A stretch of 64,000 bases of DNA from assembly GCA_014058105.1 (NCBI GenBank), contig JACGCM010001511.1, positions 2,232,001 through 2,296,000 on the forward strand. Reading direction: 5' to 3'. The number at the start of each line of letters is the position of its first letter. Position 1 is the first letter of the stretch. Shown here one piece after another: positions 32,354-44,344 of this stretch. The stretch is from Kingdonia uniflora. Its lineage: Eukaryota; Streptophyta; Magnoliopsida; Ranunculales; Circaeasteraceae. The position numbers and the translations under genes are program-made. The notes below the pieces were generated by a model. It was given only the letters and a program-made list of their open reading frames with translations. It did no database searches and had not been told where the DNA came from.

Positions 32354-34141
32354 ATGGTTCAAACACGTCAATCTTCAGGAGCTCAGCCTGAAAGTTTGAG
32401 GGAACCTGATCGGGTTGCCGAGCTTCGGGCGAGTTTAATTGCCGAAGCCGAGAAACGGAGTCAGCTCGGGCGCCAGCTATTGGTAGATCGTGAATTCCGT
32501 GAGAAGGAGTCAGAACGAGAACGTCAAGCTCGAGTTTTGGAGATAAAGAAACAAGAAGCTCAGATGTTAGCTTTTCAAACAGCTCTGAAAGCATTGTAAA
32601 GCAGCTAACCACCACTAGCCCTGAGAGAGTGCGAAACAGTACCAATAATCTCAAGGGTTTCCGTTCACGAGAGGTTAGGGCCACATGAGGTACATAGTAC
32701 AGACATTTCTAGGATTCATTGTGAGGATCCACAAGCACCGATAGTCTCAGTTCATTTGGGACAGGAGGCATAAACAGATATCAGCAGAGATCGCTGGACT
32801 TCCATGTAGCCCGAGGAAGTCTTGTGGCCTCCTTACTGAGCCTCGCTTTCTGAACATGTGAGCGAGGAAACAGGTGACCACGTTCCTAGACTCATACGTC
32901 AAGCGGTTCCGACAGTTCTGATAGTTTCAGTAGTTCCAGCAGTTCCTATCCCTCAGCATTATATTTCTCAGGAGCTCATGGACCAGCGTATCAGGGAGAT
33001 CATCGAAGCAACGACTTTAGATGCGAAGGATGACTCGCATAAATTACAAGGTAGTCCAATTACTAAAAAAATATTTGATATGAATGTCCCAGCAGGTTTT
33101 CATACACCCAAGATCATCAAAAACAAAGGAACCGATCCTGGCTAGCACGTTCAACAATTCCGTGACTCATTAGATTTGTATTCTAATCTGAATCACATCC
33201 TTTGCCAGCTCTTCGCTACCAGTCTCTAGGACGAACCTCTCCGTTGGTTCTACTCTTTACCGGAAGGATCGATTCATACCTTCGAGCAGTTACAGAAAAT
33301 CTTCATCAAGGCTTATGCCCACAACAAAGATAAAGAAGTGAACTTATATTCTCTTATAAGTCTCAAACAAGCAAAAGGGGAGAAGCTCGAGGAGTTCTCC
33401 AAAAAGTTTCTCGAACTGGCTCGGAAGGTCGACAATCTAGATTAGAAGACGGCTGTGTCCGCATTCACAAATGCTCTGCAGTTCAATTGCAAGGCTAAAG
33501 AGTATCTCTTCCTGAAGAAGCCCAAGACTCTCGAAGATATGATCGAGAAAGTCAAAAATTGCATCGATCTGGAGCGGATGATGCCCAAACCGAATAAACC
33601 TGTAAATGAAGTCCACAACACCAAGGTTCTTTCTACAAATTCCAACAACAACTGCAGCTCGAGCGTTCAAGGTGATTCTAAACAAGCAAAGACAGAACCA
33701 GAAAGAAACAACAATCGGAGGTCGCAGAAACCATCCAGAACAGTCATACCAAAGTTGAATGCCAAGCTTTCCGTGATCTATCCTATTCTCCAGAAGGATA
33801 AATGTTTCCGTCCAGCTCGACATCTTGATCCAATAGCAGGCCGACCTTATTGCGAATATCACAAGATTAAGCACCACAACACCAACAATTGCTATGGTTT
33901 GAAAAAGCTCTTGGATATCATTTTTAAGGAAGGGAGGATGCTCGAATACATCATCGATCTTCCCATCTATAAAGATGGAAGCTATCTGAAACAAGATGAC
34001 GTGACTCAAGCAACAAAACAAGCAGAAGAGAAGCATCTATATCATCTCTACTGCAGTAATATGATCGAGATCAATCAGGTTTCGAATTCCAACAGAGTCA
34101 AGCGGAGGAAGTTGGGCGAGTGCTGTGACCTTGCCGCTTAG
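32354..34141 (+). pseudogene. Element C gag
   Basis: From MVQTRQSSGAQPES an N-terminal coiled coil runs to a stop at 32597-32599. The capsid region (32858-33450) shows SPITKKIFDMNVPAGFHTPK, then FATSL, EPLRWFYSLPEGSIHTFEQL and KAYAHNKDKEVNLYSLISLK. The C-terminal part (33455-34141) has the Cys-His zinc-binding stretch YCEYHKIKHHNTNNCYGLKK. Gag packages the element RNA into particles. Stops at 32597, 33143, 33229 and 33443 break it. An apparent 199-residue frame on the other strand (34036-33437) is a shadow of this region. Confidence 0.88.
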
Positions 34142-34179
34142 GACAAGGAAGCCAATCTCCTCCCAGAGTCAAGCAGTCA

Positions 34180-34640
34180 TCGAAAGGGAATCTCCTTTAA
34201 AGACTGCGGCACAGGACATGCGAAGTATCCTCATCATGACGTACTAGTAATTATGCTCAAAATGAGGAACTTCGTAATGCACATCATGATGGTGGACACA
34301 GGAAGTGGGGTTGAGATCCTTTTCAAGAGTACGATTGACCAGATGGGGCTCTTTGATCAGGTCATTCAAAGCGAGACAGACATCAGTGGGTTTAATGGGT
34401 CCAAAGAAGTACGAGTTGGGAAGATCACTCTCCCGATCACAGCAGGGCCTACCACTATCGGTGTTATTTTTTACGTCATTAATGCCAAATCAAAGTATTT
34501 GGGGATACTAGGATGCTGTTGGCTGTACAATATGGAGGCCATCCCGTCCACGTTCTAACAAATGCTCTGTTTCAAGCATAACAACGGTATTTAGGAAATC
34601 AAAGGAAGTTAGAAACTCTCTTGAGCTTGCGAGAATACTG
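34180..34640 (+). pseudogene. Element C protease
   Basis: MHIMMVDTGSGVEILFKSTI contains the aspartic-protease DTGS motif. SGFNGSKEVRVGKITLPITA and LGCCWLYNMEAIPSTF continue the fold. The frame ends at 34558 with TAA, then reads on as QMLCFKHNNG. The protease would cleave the gag-pol precursor. Confidence 0.85.
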
Positions 34641-34739
34641 TCTTACCAGTTCTTGACCATTCAGAATAGATTGCTGCATAGCAATCACAAAAAGCTGACC
34701 ACCTCGATGGCCAGTCTTCTCCAGCCGAGCCTGCAGAAT

Positions 34740-35760
34740 ACGTCCAGATCGATGGAGTTAACCGAGGTACTTATATTGGTATGAAATTAATTCAAACAGG
34801 GAAAAAAGCTCTTATTTATTTCCTCCAATCCAACAAAGACGTTTTCGCGTGGAACTTCCAAGAAATGCCAGGCGTAGACCCCTCAAAATCTTGCCACATT
34901 TTAAATATCCGCAAAGGTGCCACAGCAGTTAAGCAGAAGCAACGCAGGTTATCTCAAAGACTTCGAGACAAAGTGAACAAGGAGATCGGCAAACTTATCG
35001 AGGTCAGTTTCATTCGAGAAGTCAAGTACCCAGACTGAATTTCTAATATCGCTGCTGTTCCAAAGAAGAATGGGAAGGTTTGGGTCTGCGTGGATTTTAC
35101 AGATCTAAACAAACACACGCCAAAGGACAACTTCCCTCTTTCGATCATTCATCAGATCCTCGACTCTACAGCAGGTCACGAACTCTTGTCCATGATGGAC
35201 GTCGCTTCGGGGTACAATCAGATTCCACTCTTGGAAGCAGATAAAGAAAAGACTGCATTTATTACAGAAAGAGGTCTCTACTTTTATAAGGTCATGTCAT
35301 TTGGCCTTAAGAATGTTGAAGCCACTTACCAAAGGCTGGTCACAAGTATGTTCAAAGAACACTTGGGAGAAACAGTTGAAGTCTATATTGACGACATGCT
35401 TTGCAAGAGCCTAAAGAAAGAGGATCACATCTCTCATATCTCTACAGTATTCAGTATATTATAATCCTACAGAATGAAGCTTAATCCTGAAAAATGCTAG
35501 TTCGGTGTTCACTCGGGTAAGTTCTTGGGTCATCTTATCAGCAAAAAAAGGATAGAAGCAGATCCAGATCAAATTCGAGCTCTTCTGGACATACCTTCAC
35601 CATCAACAAAGAAGGATGTACAAAAACTCGCAGGAAAGATTGCAACAATCAACAGATTCGTATCCAAGTCCTTGGACCAATGCAGATGGTTATTTATGCT
35701 ACTTAGAAGTTCTACTCAATGAGGCAAAAGTTTAATGAACTAAGATATCAACTGGACACC
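34740..35760 (+). pseudogene. Element C reverse transcriptase
   Basis: KALIYFLQSNKDVFAWNFQE, then FIREVKYPD followed by TGA (35036-35038) where Trp is expected, KKNGKVWVCVDFTDLNKHTP, ASGYNQIPLLEADKEKTAFI, VMSFGLKNVEATYQRLV, and VEVYIDDMLCKSLKKED with the YIDD active site. MKLNPEKC and FLGHLISKKRIEADPDQIRA follow after stops near 35462 and 35499. The domain order is complete, with only point defects. Confidence 0.92.
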
Positions 35761-36720
35761 AGAATGCGAAATAGCTTTTCAGGAACTCAAAGCTTACCAA
35801 GGGAGGGCTCCAATCATGAGCACTCTGATAGGAAATGAGGAACTGATTATCTACCTCGCAGTTACAGATACATCTCTCAGCTCGGTTCTCATTCGGCTCG
35901 AAGGAAAAATTGAGAAACCAATCTTCTTCATCAGCAAGACACTTACTCCTGCGGAAATGAGGTACTCAATAATTGAAAGATTACTTTTAACTCTCGTTTA
36001 CACCCCACAATAACTCAAACACTATTTTCAAGCACATCCTGTCAAGTCATGACAAACTACCCACTTCGGGAAGTATTGTCTAAGAAAGAGAAATCCCGAA
36101 GAGTACAACAGTGGTCCGTCAGTTTAGGGGAACACGAAATCAAGTTCGAGCAACGAATTACCAAAAAGGGTCAAGCAGTCGCTGATTTTCTAGCAGACTT
36201 TCCAGTTTCAGATCCTGACTGGGAAGAACATGATCTTGATCTAGCTGAAGATGCAGCAGATGAGTTTCCACCCTCTAAATCTTTTGATGATCGAGCATCA
36301 TAGATATCTCAAAAAGGGTGGAGGCTCCTCACTGATGGTTCAGCAGGACCCGCAGGGTTAGGAATTGGGATCGTTCTCATTAGACCTTCCAACGACAGAA
36401 TCAAGAAATCCATCTGTCTCAACTTTGAAGCCTCGACCAATATTACAGGGTACGAGGCACTCATTCATGGTCTAGACATGGCTCTCGAACTTGGAATCAG
36501 TGAAATCTCGGCCTACACATACTCTCTTTTAATCGTTCATCACAACTCAGAACATTACAAGAAGAACGACATCATGGCCGATTCTGCAGCTCTTGTTGTA
36601 GAAAAGCTAAACAAATTTCAAAAGGCTACGCTCGAATACCTCCCTCGAGGAGAGAATCGCCACGCTGACTCCTTGGCTTACTTAGCCGGAGTATTGGGTA
36701 CATAATCAAGACACCTTCAA
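35761..36720 (+). pseudogene. Element C RNase H and archaeal-type second RNase H
   Basis: FFISKTLTPAEMRYSIIERL and LREVLSKKEKSRRVQQWSVS belong to the gypsy RNase H. After an acidic linker and a stop at 36301, RLLTDGSAGPAGLGIGIVL, GYEALIHGLDMALELGISEI and LEYLPRGENRHADSLAYLAG form the second RNase H. One frameshift lies near 36010-36050. Tandem RNase H domains are the hallmark of Tat-lineage pol. Confidence 0.9.
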
Positions 36721-36959
36721 ATCAAAGTTATTTCTAGCCCCAATATTAATCGTACTACAGTATATGTGATAAACACTAGGGGCGATGAGATGACGAAAGA
36801 TGATTGAAGAAAACCATTCATTACTTATCTCGATCCGGATAACTAATACAACGGGCCACTACCAAATGATCCACAGCAGCGCAGACACAATATCAAAAAT
36901 TCAAAACGCTACACAGTCTAACCAAGCGGCAATCTCTACAAACGCTCAGTCACTAGTCC

Positions 36960-38060
36960 ATACCTCAAGTGCCTCTCTAAGGACTTGCCGACAAGATGTT
37001 TGGAGATCTACATAAAGGAATCTATGGATCCCATACTGCAGGACGAGCTCTTCCTAACAGAGCTATTACCCAAGGAGTGTTCTGGCCAGGGATACGGAAG
37101 CAAGCTGAAGAATACTCAAGGAAATGCGATGCATGTCAGTGTCATGTAAATGAAATTCGGACCCCTGCCCTCGAACTCCATGCCAGTAAGGTGTATTGTC
37201 CGTTCAAATGATGGGCATTTGATCTAGTTGGTGAATTCCCTAATACTCTGGGTAATAGGAAATTTCTCCTTGTTGCCACGGATTACTTTACTAAATGGGT
37301 TGAAGCAATTCCTCTATGCAAAACTCGAAAAGAAGAGGTCATTTCTTTCATTTGGCAGCATATCATCACAAAATTTCATTGTCCACATTTGATCCGTATC
37401 GATAATGGTCCTCAGTTCGTTGGAGCCAAGGTCATAACATTTCTCAACAAACACAACATAATCCATTCTCCATCAAACCCGTACAACCCCCAGGGAAATG
37501 GACAGGCAGAGATCACAAATAAGATCATCGTGGATGGTCTCAAAAAGTGCCTTATGTTACAAAGAAGGGCAACTGGATACGTGAATTACCTCACGTCTTA
37601 TAGGCTTATCGATCTATGCTGCGGAAGTCAATACAGTGCTCTTCTTTTCTACTTGCCTATAGAACTGAAGCAGTGATACCAACGAAGTATCACCATCCTG
37701 TGAGAGACCACGAGCTCACAAACGAAGAAAATGAGTTCAAATTGGCTTGAAACCTCAATTGGATCGATGAGACACGAGATCGAGCTATCGCAAATCTTGG
37801 TCGATATCATCAAATACTGGTAAATTCCTACAACAAACGAGATCACACTCGGGAGTTCGCTATCAACGACTGGGTCCTTAGAGAAATCCCAGATAACAAA
37901 AAAGATTTACATGCTGGGAGACTAGAGAAAATCTGGGATAGTCCTTTCATGGTCATAGGTCAAACTGGTCAAGTTCATACTATCTCAAGACGGAAGCCGG
38001 TGGCAAAATTCTAAATCCATGCAATACAAGAAGATTGAAGTTATATCGACGTTGAACAGC
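36960..38060 (+). pseudogene. Element C integrase
   Basis: The zinc finger spans HKGIYGSHTAGRAL and KCDACQCHVNEIRTPALELH. The catalytic core has AFDLVGEFPNTLGNRKFLLV (first Asp), LIRIDNGPQFVGAKVITFLN (second Asp) and PQGNGQAEITNKIIVDGLKK (Glu). The C-terminal part reads NWIDETRDRAIANLGRYHQI and REFAINDWVLREIPDNK. Stops are few (37209, 37674 and a TGA near 37748), so this is the best-preserved integrase of the three Tat-like copies. Confidence 0.9.
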
Positions 38061-38246
38061 TCCTCCGTCGCTCAACAAGGTTCAATCCACCTCGAGATTT
38101 CCCCTCCAATGTATGTACAAACTCTTTTCAATCAATGAAATCTCTTTTTTATCACAAGAATACCTGCTTTATAGTTCCCCTTCATCTCCATCATCTCCAA
38201 GGGTAAAAGCACAGTTTATCCTAGCTCGATCCTTAAAGGTAAACCA

Positions 38247-39000
38247 CATCCAACATTGGTAATGGCATAGATAATACTAGCCTAACTCCTGATGATACTC
38301 ATACATCCGAAGACGGGGGCCATAACGAACCTCTTAGCCTGAAGATTACAAGTCTAAAGCACGAGTGAGGAAAAAACTTGCTCGCTGCCGCTAAGCTCCA
38401 ACATCCAACATTGGTAATGGCATAGATAATATTAGCCTAACTCCTGAGGATACTCATACATTCGAAGGCGGGGGCCATAACAAACCTCTTAGCCTGAAGA
38501 TAGCAAGCCTAAAGCACGAGTGAGGAAAAAACTTGCTCGCTGACGCTAAGCTCCAACATCCAACATTGGTAATGGCATAGATAATACTAGCCTAAAGCCT
38601 GAGGATACTCATACATCTGAAGGCGGGGGCCATAACGAACCTCTTAGCCTGATGATTACAAGCCTAAAGCATGAGTGAGAAAAAAACTTGCTCGATGCCA
38701 CTAAGCTCCACTATCCAATATGGTATCAAGGCATAAATAATACTAGCCGAACCCCTGAGGACTCAAAAACCTCTGGGGCTGGGGCCATAAAGAGCCTCAG
38801 CCTGCAAGATCAGGCCTAAAGCACGAGTGAGACATTGCTCGCTGCCGATGAGCCCAGCTCTCCAATATGGTATCAAGGCATAGATAATACTAGCCGAACC
38901 CCTGAGGAAACATAAATATGAGGTGGAGGCCATAAAAAACCTCTTAGCCTGCGGTGGCCGCCTAAAGTATCAGCAAAGATAATACTATCTCGCTACTGCT
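38247..39000 (+). repeat. 155-bp tandem repeats downstream of element C pol
   Basis: Units start near 38247, 38402, 38557, 38712 and 38858 with 'catccaacattggtaatggc' and variants, each containing 'cctcttagcctgaag' and 'gcacgagtgag'. It occupies the same place as the unrelated 226-bp repeats in A and B. Confidence 0.9.
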
Positions 39001-39246
39001 AAGCCTCCTTAAAGTTCAAGGGTTGAAGCACAAATAATACTTACTTCTACACCTACGGACTTCTTCTAATTCAATGGGTCAAACCAGAGAATAACATCTA
39101 CTGCAGGTGTGAAAATATTAGTTTCCCATATCAACATTTCAAATTACAATGTTCCTCTAAAGACCTACATCGGGCACTAAAGCATCAATATCTGCTAATT
39201 ACAAAAGGTACTCGCTATCAGAATTCAAGTCTATTTCTTTTTAATT

Positions 39247-42200
39247 ATGCTGGATTTTCTTGATGGGAGAGCAGTCGACCTTCCCCCCACAGGAGGAGTA
39301 GGTGAGACTGCACTCGAGCTTCCCCGTATTTCAGTCCTGGATGTCTTTAATTCTGGAGCTCATTCAGCAATAATTTCTCTCCCTCGAGCTTTCTGCTCAG
39401 CCGTCGTGGTCCCAATACCACGATCCATAACCCCAATTGGATCTATGCTCGAGATTTCGAGTTTACATACACAAGTCCTCCCAAAGAAGCAATCTTGCAT
39501 CAAATCCCTCTCAACCTGCAGGAAATTTATTTCCTCGGCAAAAAATGCTACAAATGCGCTTAATTGCCGTTGATGCAAAGCTTCACCATCACATTTTTCT
39601 TGCTCATGAACTACTAGTTCCTTAAAAGATTGGTGAGTAACAACATCGCGCTTGCTATCCCTCAAACGACGAGCTTTTGATTCAGCCAGTTCAGCTGTTA
39701 ATTGATCAATACGTTCACTCATCTGCCTTGTAAGATCTATTGACTTCTGCCGAGAATTTGTGAGATCAATACGCATATTTTCCACAAACTCTTCTTTTCG
39801 ACGAAGAAATTCCTTCATCTCTCGACTCCCCTCACCAGAAGCAATTTCACCATCCCTTTTATCCCATTAAAATTTGAGATCCTTCTAATACTTCAATTCA
39901 CGTACACGTAATTCCTGCTCCAATTTGGAAATTTGAGCACAAAGTTGATTAATTCTTTCATTCATTTCCTTATCACTTTTCATAACCCTCCTCACATTTC
40001 CATGAGCGTGGGCCAAATCGTTCACCAAAATTTTATTCTTTGCTTGAACCTCTGCTAAATCAGCCCTGCTCTGAGCCTCTCTCCCTTTTAAACAACGTAA
40101 ATCAGCTTTTAAACGATCTAACCTGGTGATCAAACTATCGCGTATTTGTGCAGAGTTGCGCAATTCTAAATCTTTACCCGCAATACTATTGTTCAATTTT
40201 TCAAAATCGGCCTCGGACATAGCCAAGTTAGTTCGCGCAGTATTCAGGTCGATCTCGTTCTTTAGCAACTGCTTGTTCAGAGCATGAATGTTGTACTTCA
40301 TATCAGATATCTCGTCATTCAATGCTCTAATACGGTATTCGCCTAACTCAGCCTCATGCCGAGAACCTGAGGCAGCCTTTTCCTTCAACTCAGCAAGTTC
40401 GTTGGTAAGTTGGTTTAAGGCCAAATCACTGCTCAAAATTGTTATAGTCATATCCTCGAATTGGCTCTTAGCTTCTTCGAGCTTCAGAGCAAGCTTCACA
40501 TTATCATCCAACCAATCTTCATACTGGGAGATCAAAGACTCATATTCTTCTGCATACTTAGCATTATACAAAAAAGTCCGTTCTTCTCTCTCTCTAGCAA
40601 CGTCTAGCTCCTTTTGCATAACAGTTAGCAGAGACTCACAACATCAGTATCTAATTGGGAAACAGATCGACAGAAGCATACTGACAAACTTGCAGAATAG
40701 ACACCTGTAAGCTCGAGACAGCCTAAGCCTCCTTGGCCTACCGACCAAGAAACAAGTTTTGGTCGTAAGACAGAGTGTACATGCACCAACATCCTGAACT
40801 AGAATAAACTTACAAGGTACATATCCCTTCTTCAATTAAATTCCTATTCAACAAATTATTAATTTATCTGAATTATCTAGCCTATAATTCAGCAGAGGAT
40901 TTTTTCTCCACTTCAAGTAGGCCTTCTAAGTCCACAACTCTGAGGCGCGAGCTTTCTATCTACTGTAATACGGAGTTTCGTAAGAAAAGCGTTGTTGGCA
41001 TCAAACCGCAGTAAAATATTACCAAGCTTGAGTTCATATTTCACAACCAATGTTACATTACGCGATCATCCTACCTGATCAATAGTTTCTTGATTATCGG
41101 CAGCAGTCTTTTCAACAACATTCAGACCATCCTCCATTTCCTCAACCTCCTCTTCATCCATAATTTCCTTCTCCTCATAATTCACTTCGCTAAATGCCAA
41201 AATATCTACCTTTGTATACCTCACCTTGTAGAGCTTCCCTGCAAGGTTGTTCCGAGAAGTAGCAGACGCGGTAACCAATCGCTCTACTTCAGCTACACTT
41301 TCAGCCCTAATTTCCTTCAGCTTTAGGGCAGCAGCTTCCCTTTTTTCTCCAGCCCCAACTGAAAAGCTTCCCTCTCCTGTGTCAGGTTCTCTTCAAACTA
41401 GTTTTTCTCTCCCTCGAGCTGGGAGATCCTTTTTTCCAGCTTAATCGACCTATCCTGGAGACCAAGCTGATCCCCCCTCAGAGCACGAGCAAACTGCAAA
41501 AAGAAATAAGTCAGCTCGAGCAACAAAACAGCTCGACAAAACCAACTATTTACTTACCTTCTTAAACTCATCATCCACAATAGCAACCATCTTTTCTCGA
41601 GATTTAGGTCGACATTGTTCCTCCAGGAGATTGGCTTTAGCCTCAAAATGTGGCCCCAAGTCCGCCCCCTCAGCGATCTTATCGCTTTCCTCTAACACCA
41701 CCTACAAATTTGTGGGAGAAGTTACCTTCCTCCTCTTACTGCTATCGTCCACACTGTCCGACGTAACAGAATGAGAAGCAGCCCCCTTTTTACGGTCTTC
41801 CTTTTCGCAAGGTTTCGTACAACAGTGCTGGAGACAGTGGCCATGTTCACTGGCCCATCTGGCATTTTATTGAGCCGCGGAAACTTTAAAGGAGTATTAA
41901 GTTCAGAAGTTAACAATTTCTCTTCCATAGAGCCTGGAGCTTTCTCACCCATTCTCCTCCTCGCTTAAGATCTCCTGACCTTGTCGTCCTTACTAGCTAC
42001 CCTTTTGAACCTACTTATCTCTAACTCTTTGAGAATAGCTTCGAGCTCAGTGCCTTCCCTGGCAACGGCGTCTATAAAGGATTCCTTCCTCAAAACTTTG
42101 CAGCTAATTCCTGCATAATAGGTTGGCAACGTAAGATACAATTCAACTATAGAAATATAGTTCAACATACAAATAATAGTTCGATTTTCAATGGTATACT

Positions 42201-42978
42201 TACCCTTTGTTATAGTTCTACTATTAAGTTCCAGGGGTTCCTCATCAGACCGCTGAAGACATTCACCAGACACCCATAAAAGGTTGTCATTCCACACTCG
42301 CCCTGCTGAAGACAGGTCGAAGAAGCATAGTCTTGAAGAACTAGAAAAAAGATATGCACCATCAGTTGCTGTGACATATTTCACAACGTAATACTCCAGG
42401 AAATCCTTGGCGGTAATCCTCCTCTCACTACCAGATACAGCCCATCTCTCATTAAGGGTTCCGCATACAAGGGTAACTTCCCAAAAATTACAATTCAGCT
42501 GTACCGGACAAGCCCCAATCATATTCATAACACTCTTAGCCAAATTGCTCAAAGGCAACGTCAACCCATAGTCGAACTGGGCTAAATAATAACAAAAACT
42601 ATCAGTTTGACTATCCTTCACCACGCCTTGAACGTACTCCAAGGACACTTCATCCCCCAAACGCCTGCACTTCTTTTCTTTAGCCAAATCAGGCAGCAAA
42701 TGCAGGTAATTCCCTCCTTGACTGATACAGCAAGTCCTAAAGAAATTACCCCTATATCCGAAGGCATGCCCCCAGACCCCATCTATACTACTTTTGGCCT
42801 TGCAGAACTCCCTAAACCGACTAGAACCTGTTGGGTACTCAACTCGAGAACCCTTCAGACGAGGCCATTCTACCAATTCTGCTACAGTATCCTCCTCATC
42901 CCCTACTCCAATGACGGGAGATAAATTCCCTACGAGGTCTACTTCATCAGCCATTGCACAACCGGAAGTCGAAACCAT
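39247..42978 (-). pseudogene. Large antisense gene of element C (PF04195-like, introns, coiled coils)
   Basis: Starts MVSTSGCAMADEVDLVG at 42978. FCYYLAQFDYGLTLPLSNLA and MNMIGACPVQLNCNFWEVTL match the 'putative gypsy type transposon' domain (PF04195). Introns at 42203-42111 (GTAAGT...GCAG, 93 bp, in frame) and 41557-41494 (GTAAGT...GCAG, phase 0) are visible. Later exons read ADLGPHFEAKANLLEEQCRP and FARALRGDQLGLQDR, then an acidic stretch MDEEEVEEMEDG, and long coiled coils at 40619-39885 and 39818-39360. It ends near 39247. A TATA box lies at 43045-43056. Frameshifts near 41830 and stops near 39885 show decay. The molecular role is unknown; coiled coils suggest oligomerisation. Confidence 0.75.
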
Positions 42979-43044
42979 ACTTATCTATAGTAAATGGTCT
43001 ACTTTACAAGACGCTGGTCTAACAAAACCTGCAGATAGGTCGAG

Positions 43045-43056
43045 GTATATATATCA
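43045..43056 (-). promoter_or_regulatory. TATA box of the large antisense gene in C
   Basis: GATATATATACC on the minus strand, about 70 bp upstream of the ATG at 42978. Confidence 0.5.
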
Positions 43057-43209
43057 ATTTTTATCTCGTACTACTAGATCACTTCTACAATCACAAACTG
43101 TCACAAAACGATTTTTATCGGCCCACAGTCATTATTCCCATTGTTATTTTAATTTTAGTTTTTGTGTTTGGGTAGGGATTACATCCTTATCCTGACACAA
43201 TAAAGATTT

Positions 43210-43700
43210 TTATATAAAAAATCTTATAAACTCAATGACAGACTTACCTTCAACACCCGAGTGAGAGTCTGCAGCGTTGGTCCGCACTAATTTGCTCAAT
43301 TCATGCAACTTCTTCAAAACCTCCTCGATCTTAGCCTCCTCTCGTTGTTTGCAATAGAAACTCCTAGTCACTGCTTTCCTCTTATCCTTTCCTCCTTTGG
43401 CGATAATGGAATCGTCAGTTGAGATCTCTCTCTCTCTAACCCTTCTCTTCTGCTTTTGGTATTTTGTATTCGGAGAGGGATGAGAGGAGTACTTATGCAC
43501 CTTTCCCTGAACCGCTGGCAGTTTTGAGATTTCCAATAAGCAGTCCTCAATTCCTGAACTGAGCCGTCTGTCCGTCTGAGCCTGTCAGATGTGTCGTACC
43601 GCTTTGGTGAAACCACCTTCCCATCATTACGCCAAATATTATACTTCAGCGTTTCTCTCAGCCTCTTGGCCCCACTATTTTCACAATGCCCCAAACTCAT
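43210..43700 (-). CDS. Small basic antisense ORF of element C
   Basis: From an ATG at 43700 the frame reads MSLGHCENSGAKRLRETLKY and DTSDRLRRTDGSVQELRTAY. After a probable frameshift near 43540 it continues with EISKLPAVQGKVHKYSSHPS and a Lys/Arg-rich region (YQKQKRRVREREIS), ending in a short helix EEVLKKLHELSKLVRTN. The high charge suggests nucleic-acid binding. No family is recognised. It has its own TATA box (GTATAAG, 43749-43755) and lies between the large antisense gene and the 44281 ORF on the same strand. Confidence 0.45.
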
Positions 43701-43748
43701 GATTCTGAATTATCTACTTTAAAATTTCATGTATATTTGTTTGCCCTA

Positions 43749-43755
43749 CTTATAC
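43749..43755 (-). promoter_or_regulatory. TATA box of the 43700 antisense ORF
   Basis: GTATAAG on the minus strand about 50 bp before the ATG. Confidence 0.45.
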
Positions 43756-43930
43756 ACCTTGACTTTAACGTCAATATCAGTTAGCAACAGAAATTCAAAA
43801 TTTTAGTTTTAACAGCAATCCTAGTCATAGCCTATTTTCGTGAATAGAGTTTTCTTCAAGTAAATTCGGGCAGATACATTTCAAAAATTCAAAAATACAA
43901 TAGTCAATCACTCCAATCCCTAAGATACTT

Positions 43931-44281
43931 TCATTTGAAGCAACCGGTGTACCCAACAATCCCACAAGCTTTCAGTCGCCCTGAGGCGATGTCACTATCC
44001 TCATTGATGATCTCCACCCTTGCCGTCATCGCGACGAAATTTTTACGATCTTCAACAGACAGCCAACAGGTACGCATGGACTCAGACCAGTACACACAGA
44101 TCATTTCCTTGCCCCATTTTACATCAGTCATACCCTCGTAGTTTACTCGGGTCTCTTGTAGAGCCGCATCATAACCTTGATGCCCGAAAATAGTTTCCCT
44201 TATTTCATCAATCTTGAATGCTAAGCGCAAGTTGTTCAATACACGCGCTTCAACAGCCCTCTGAGAGTGAGTCTTCGCCAT
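43931..44281 (-). CDS. Intact small antisense ORF of element C (116 residues)
   Basis: An uninterrupted frame from ATG 44281 encodes MAKTHSQRAVEARVLNNLRL, FGHQGYDAALQETRVNYEGM, VKWGKEMICVYWSESMRTCW and NFVAMTARVEIINEDSDIAS. It has no recognised domain. The small antisense ORF at 20006-19740 in element B has a parallel layout and similar residues. A TATA box precedes it. Its intactness contrasts with gag-pol on the other strand, which has many stops. Confidence 0.6.
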   Translation of the reverse strand: MAKTHSQRAVEARVLNNLRLAFKIDEIRETIFGHQGYDAALQETRVNYEGMTDVKWGKEMICVYWSESMRTCWLSVEDRKNFVAMTARVEIINEDSDIASGRLKACGIVGYTGCFK

Positions 44282-44321
44282 TTTTATTTATGAATAATCT
44301 TCTTAAAGAATGAGTCACACT

Positions 44322-44328
44322 TTTATAC
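44322..44328 (-). promoter_or_regulatory. TATA box of the 44281 antisense ORF
   Basis: TATAAAA on the minus strand, about 41 bp upstream of the ATG. Confidence 0.55.
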
Positions 44329-44344
44329 TATTCAGTTAACAGGA

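Noticed and set aside
33437..34036. 199-residue open frame on the minus strand
   Set aside because: It is the complement of element C gag, whose sense frame carries recognisable capsid and zinc-binding motifs. The hydrophobic antisense translation matches nothing.
38247..39000. Possible CRISPR-like array
   Set aside because: Units are head-to-tail 155-bp tandem repeats without constant short repeats and unique spacers, in a plant retrotransposon UTR.
40288..40710. 140-residue plus-strand frame
   Set aside because: Complement of the antisense coiled coil in C; Ser/Leu-rich as expected from the reverse of Glu/Lys codons.
42607..43195. Plus-strand frames of 105 and 133 residues
   Set aside because: They lie opposite the first exon of the C antisense gene and its promoter, with no family similarity.
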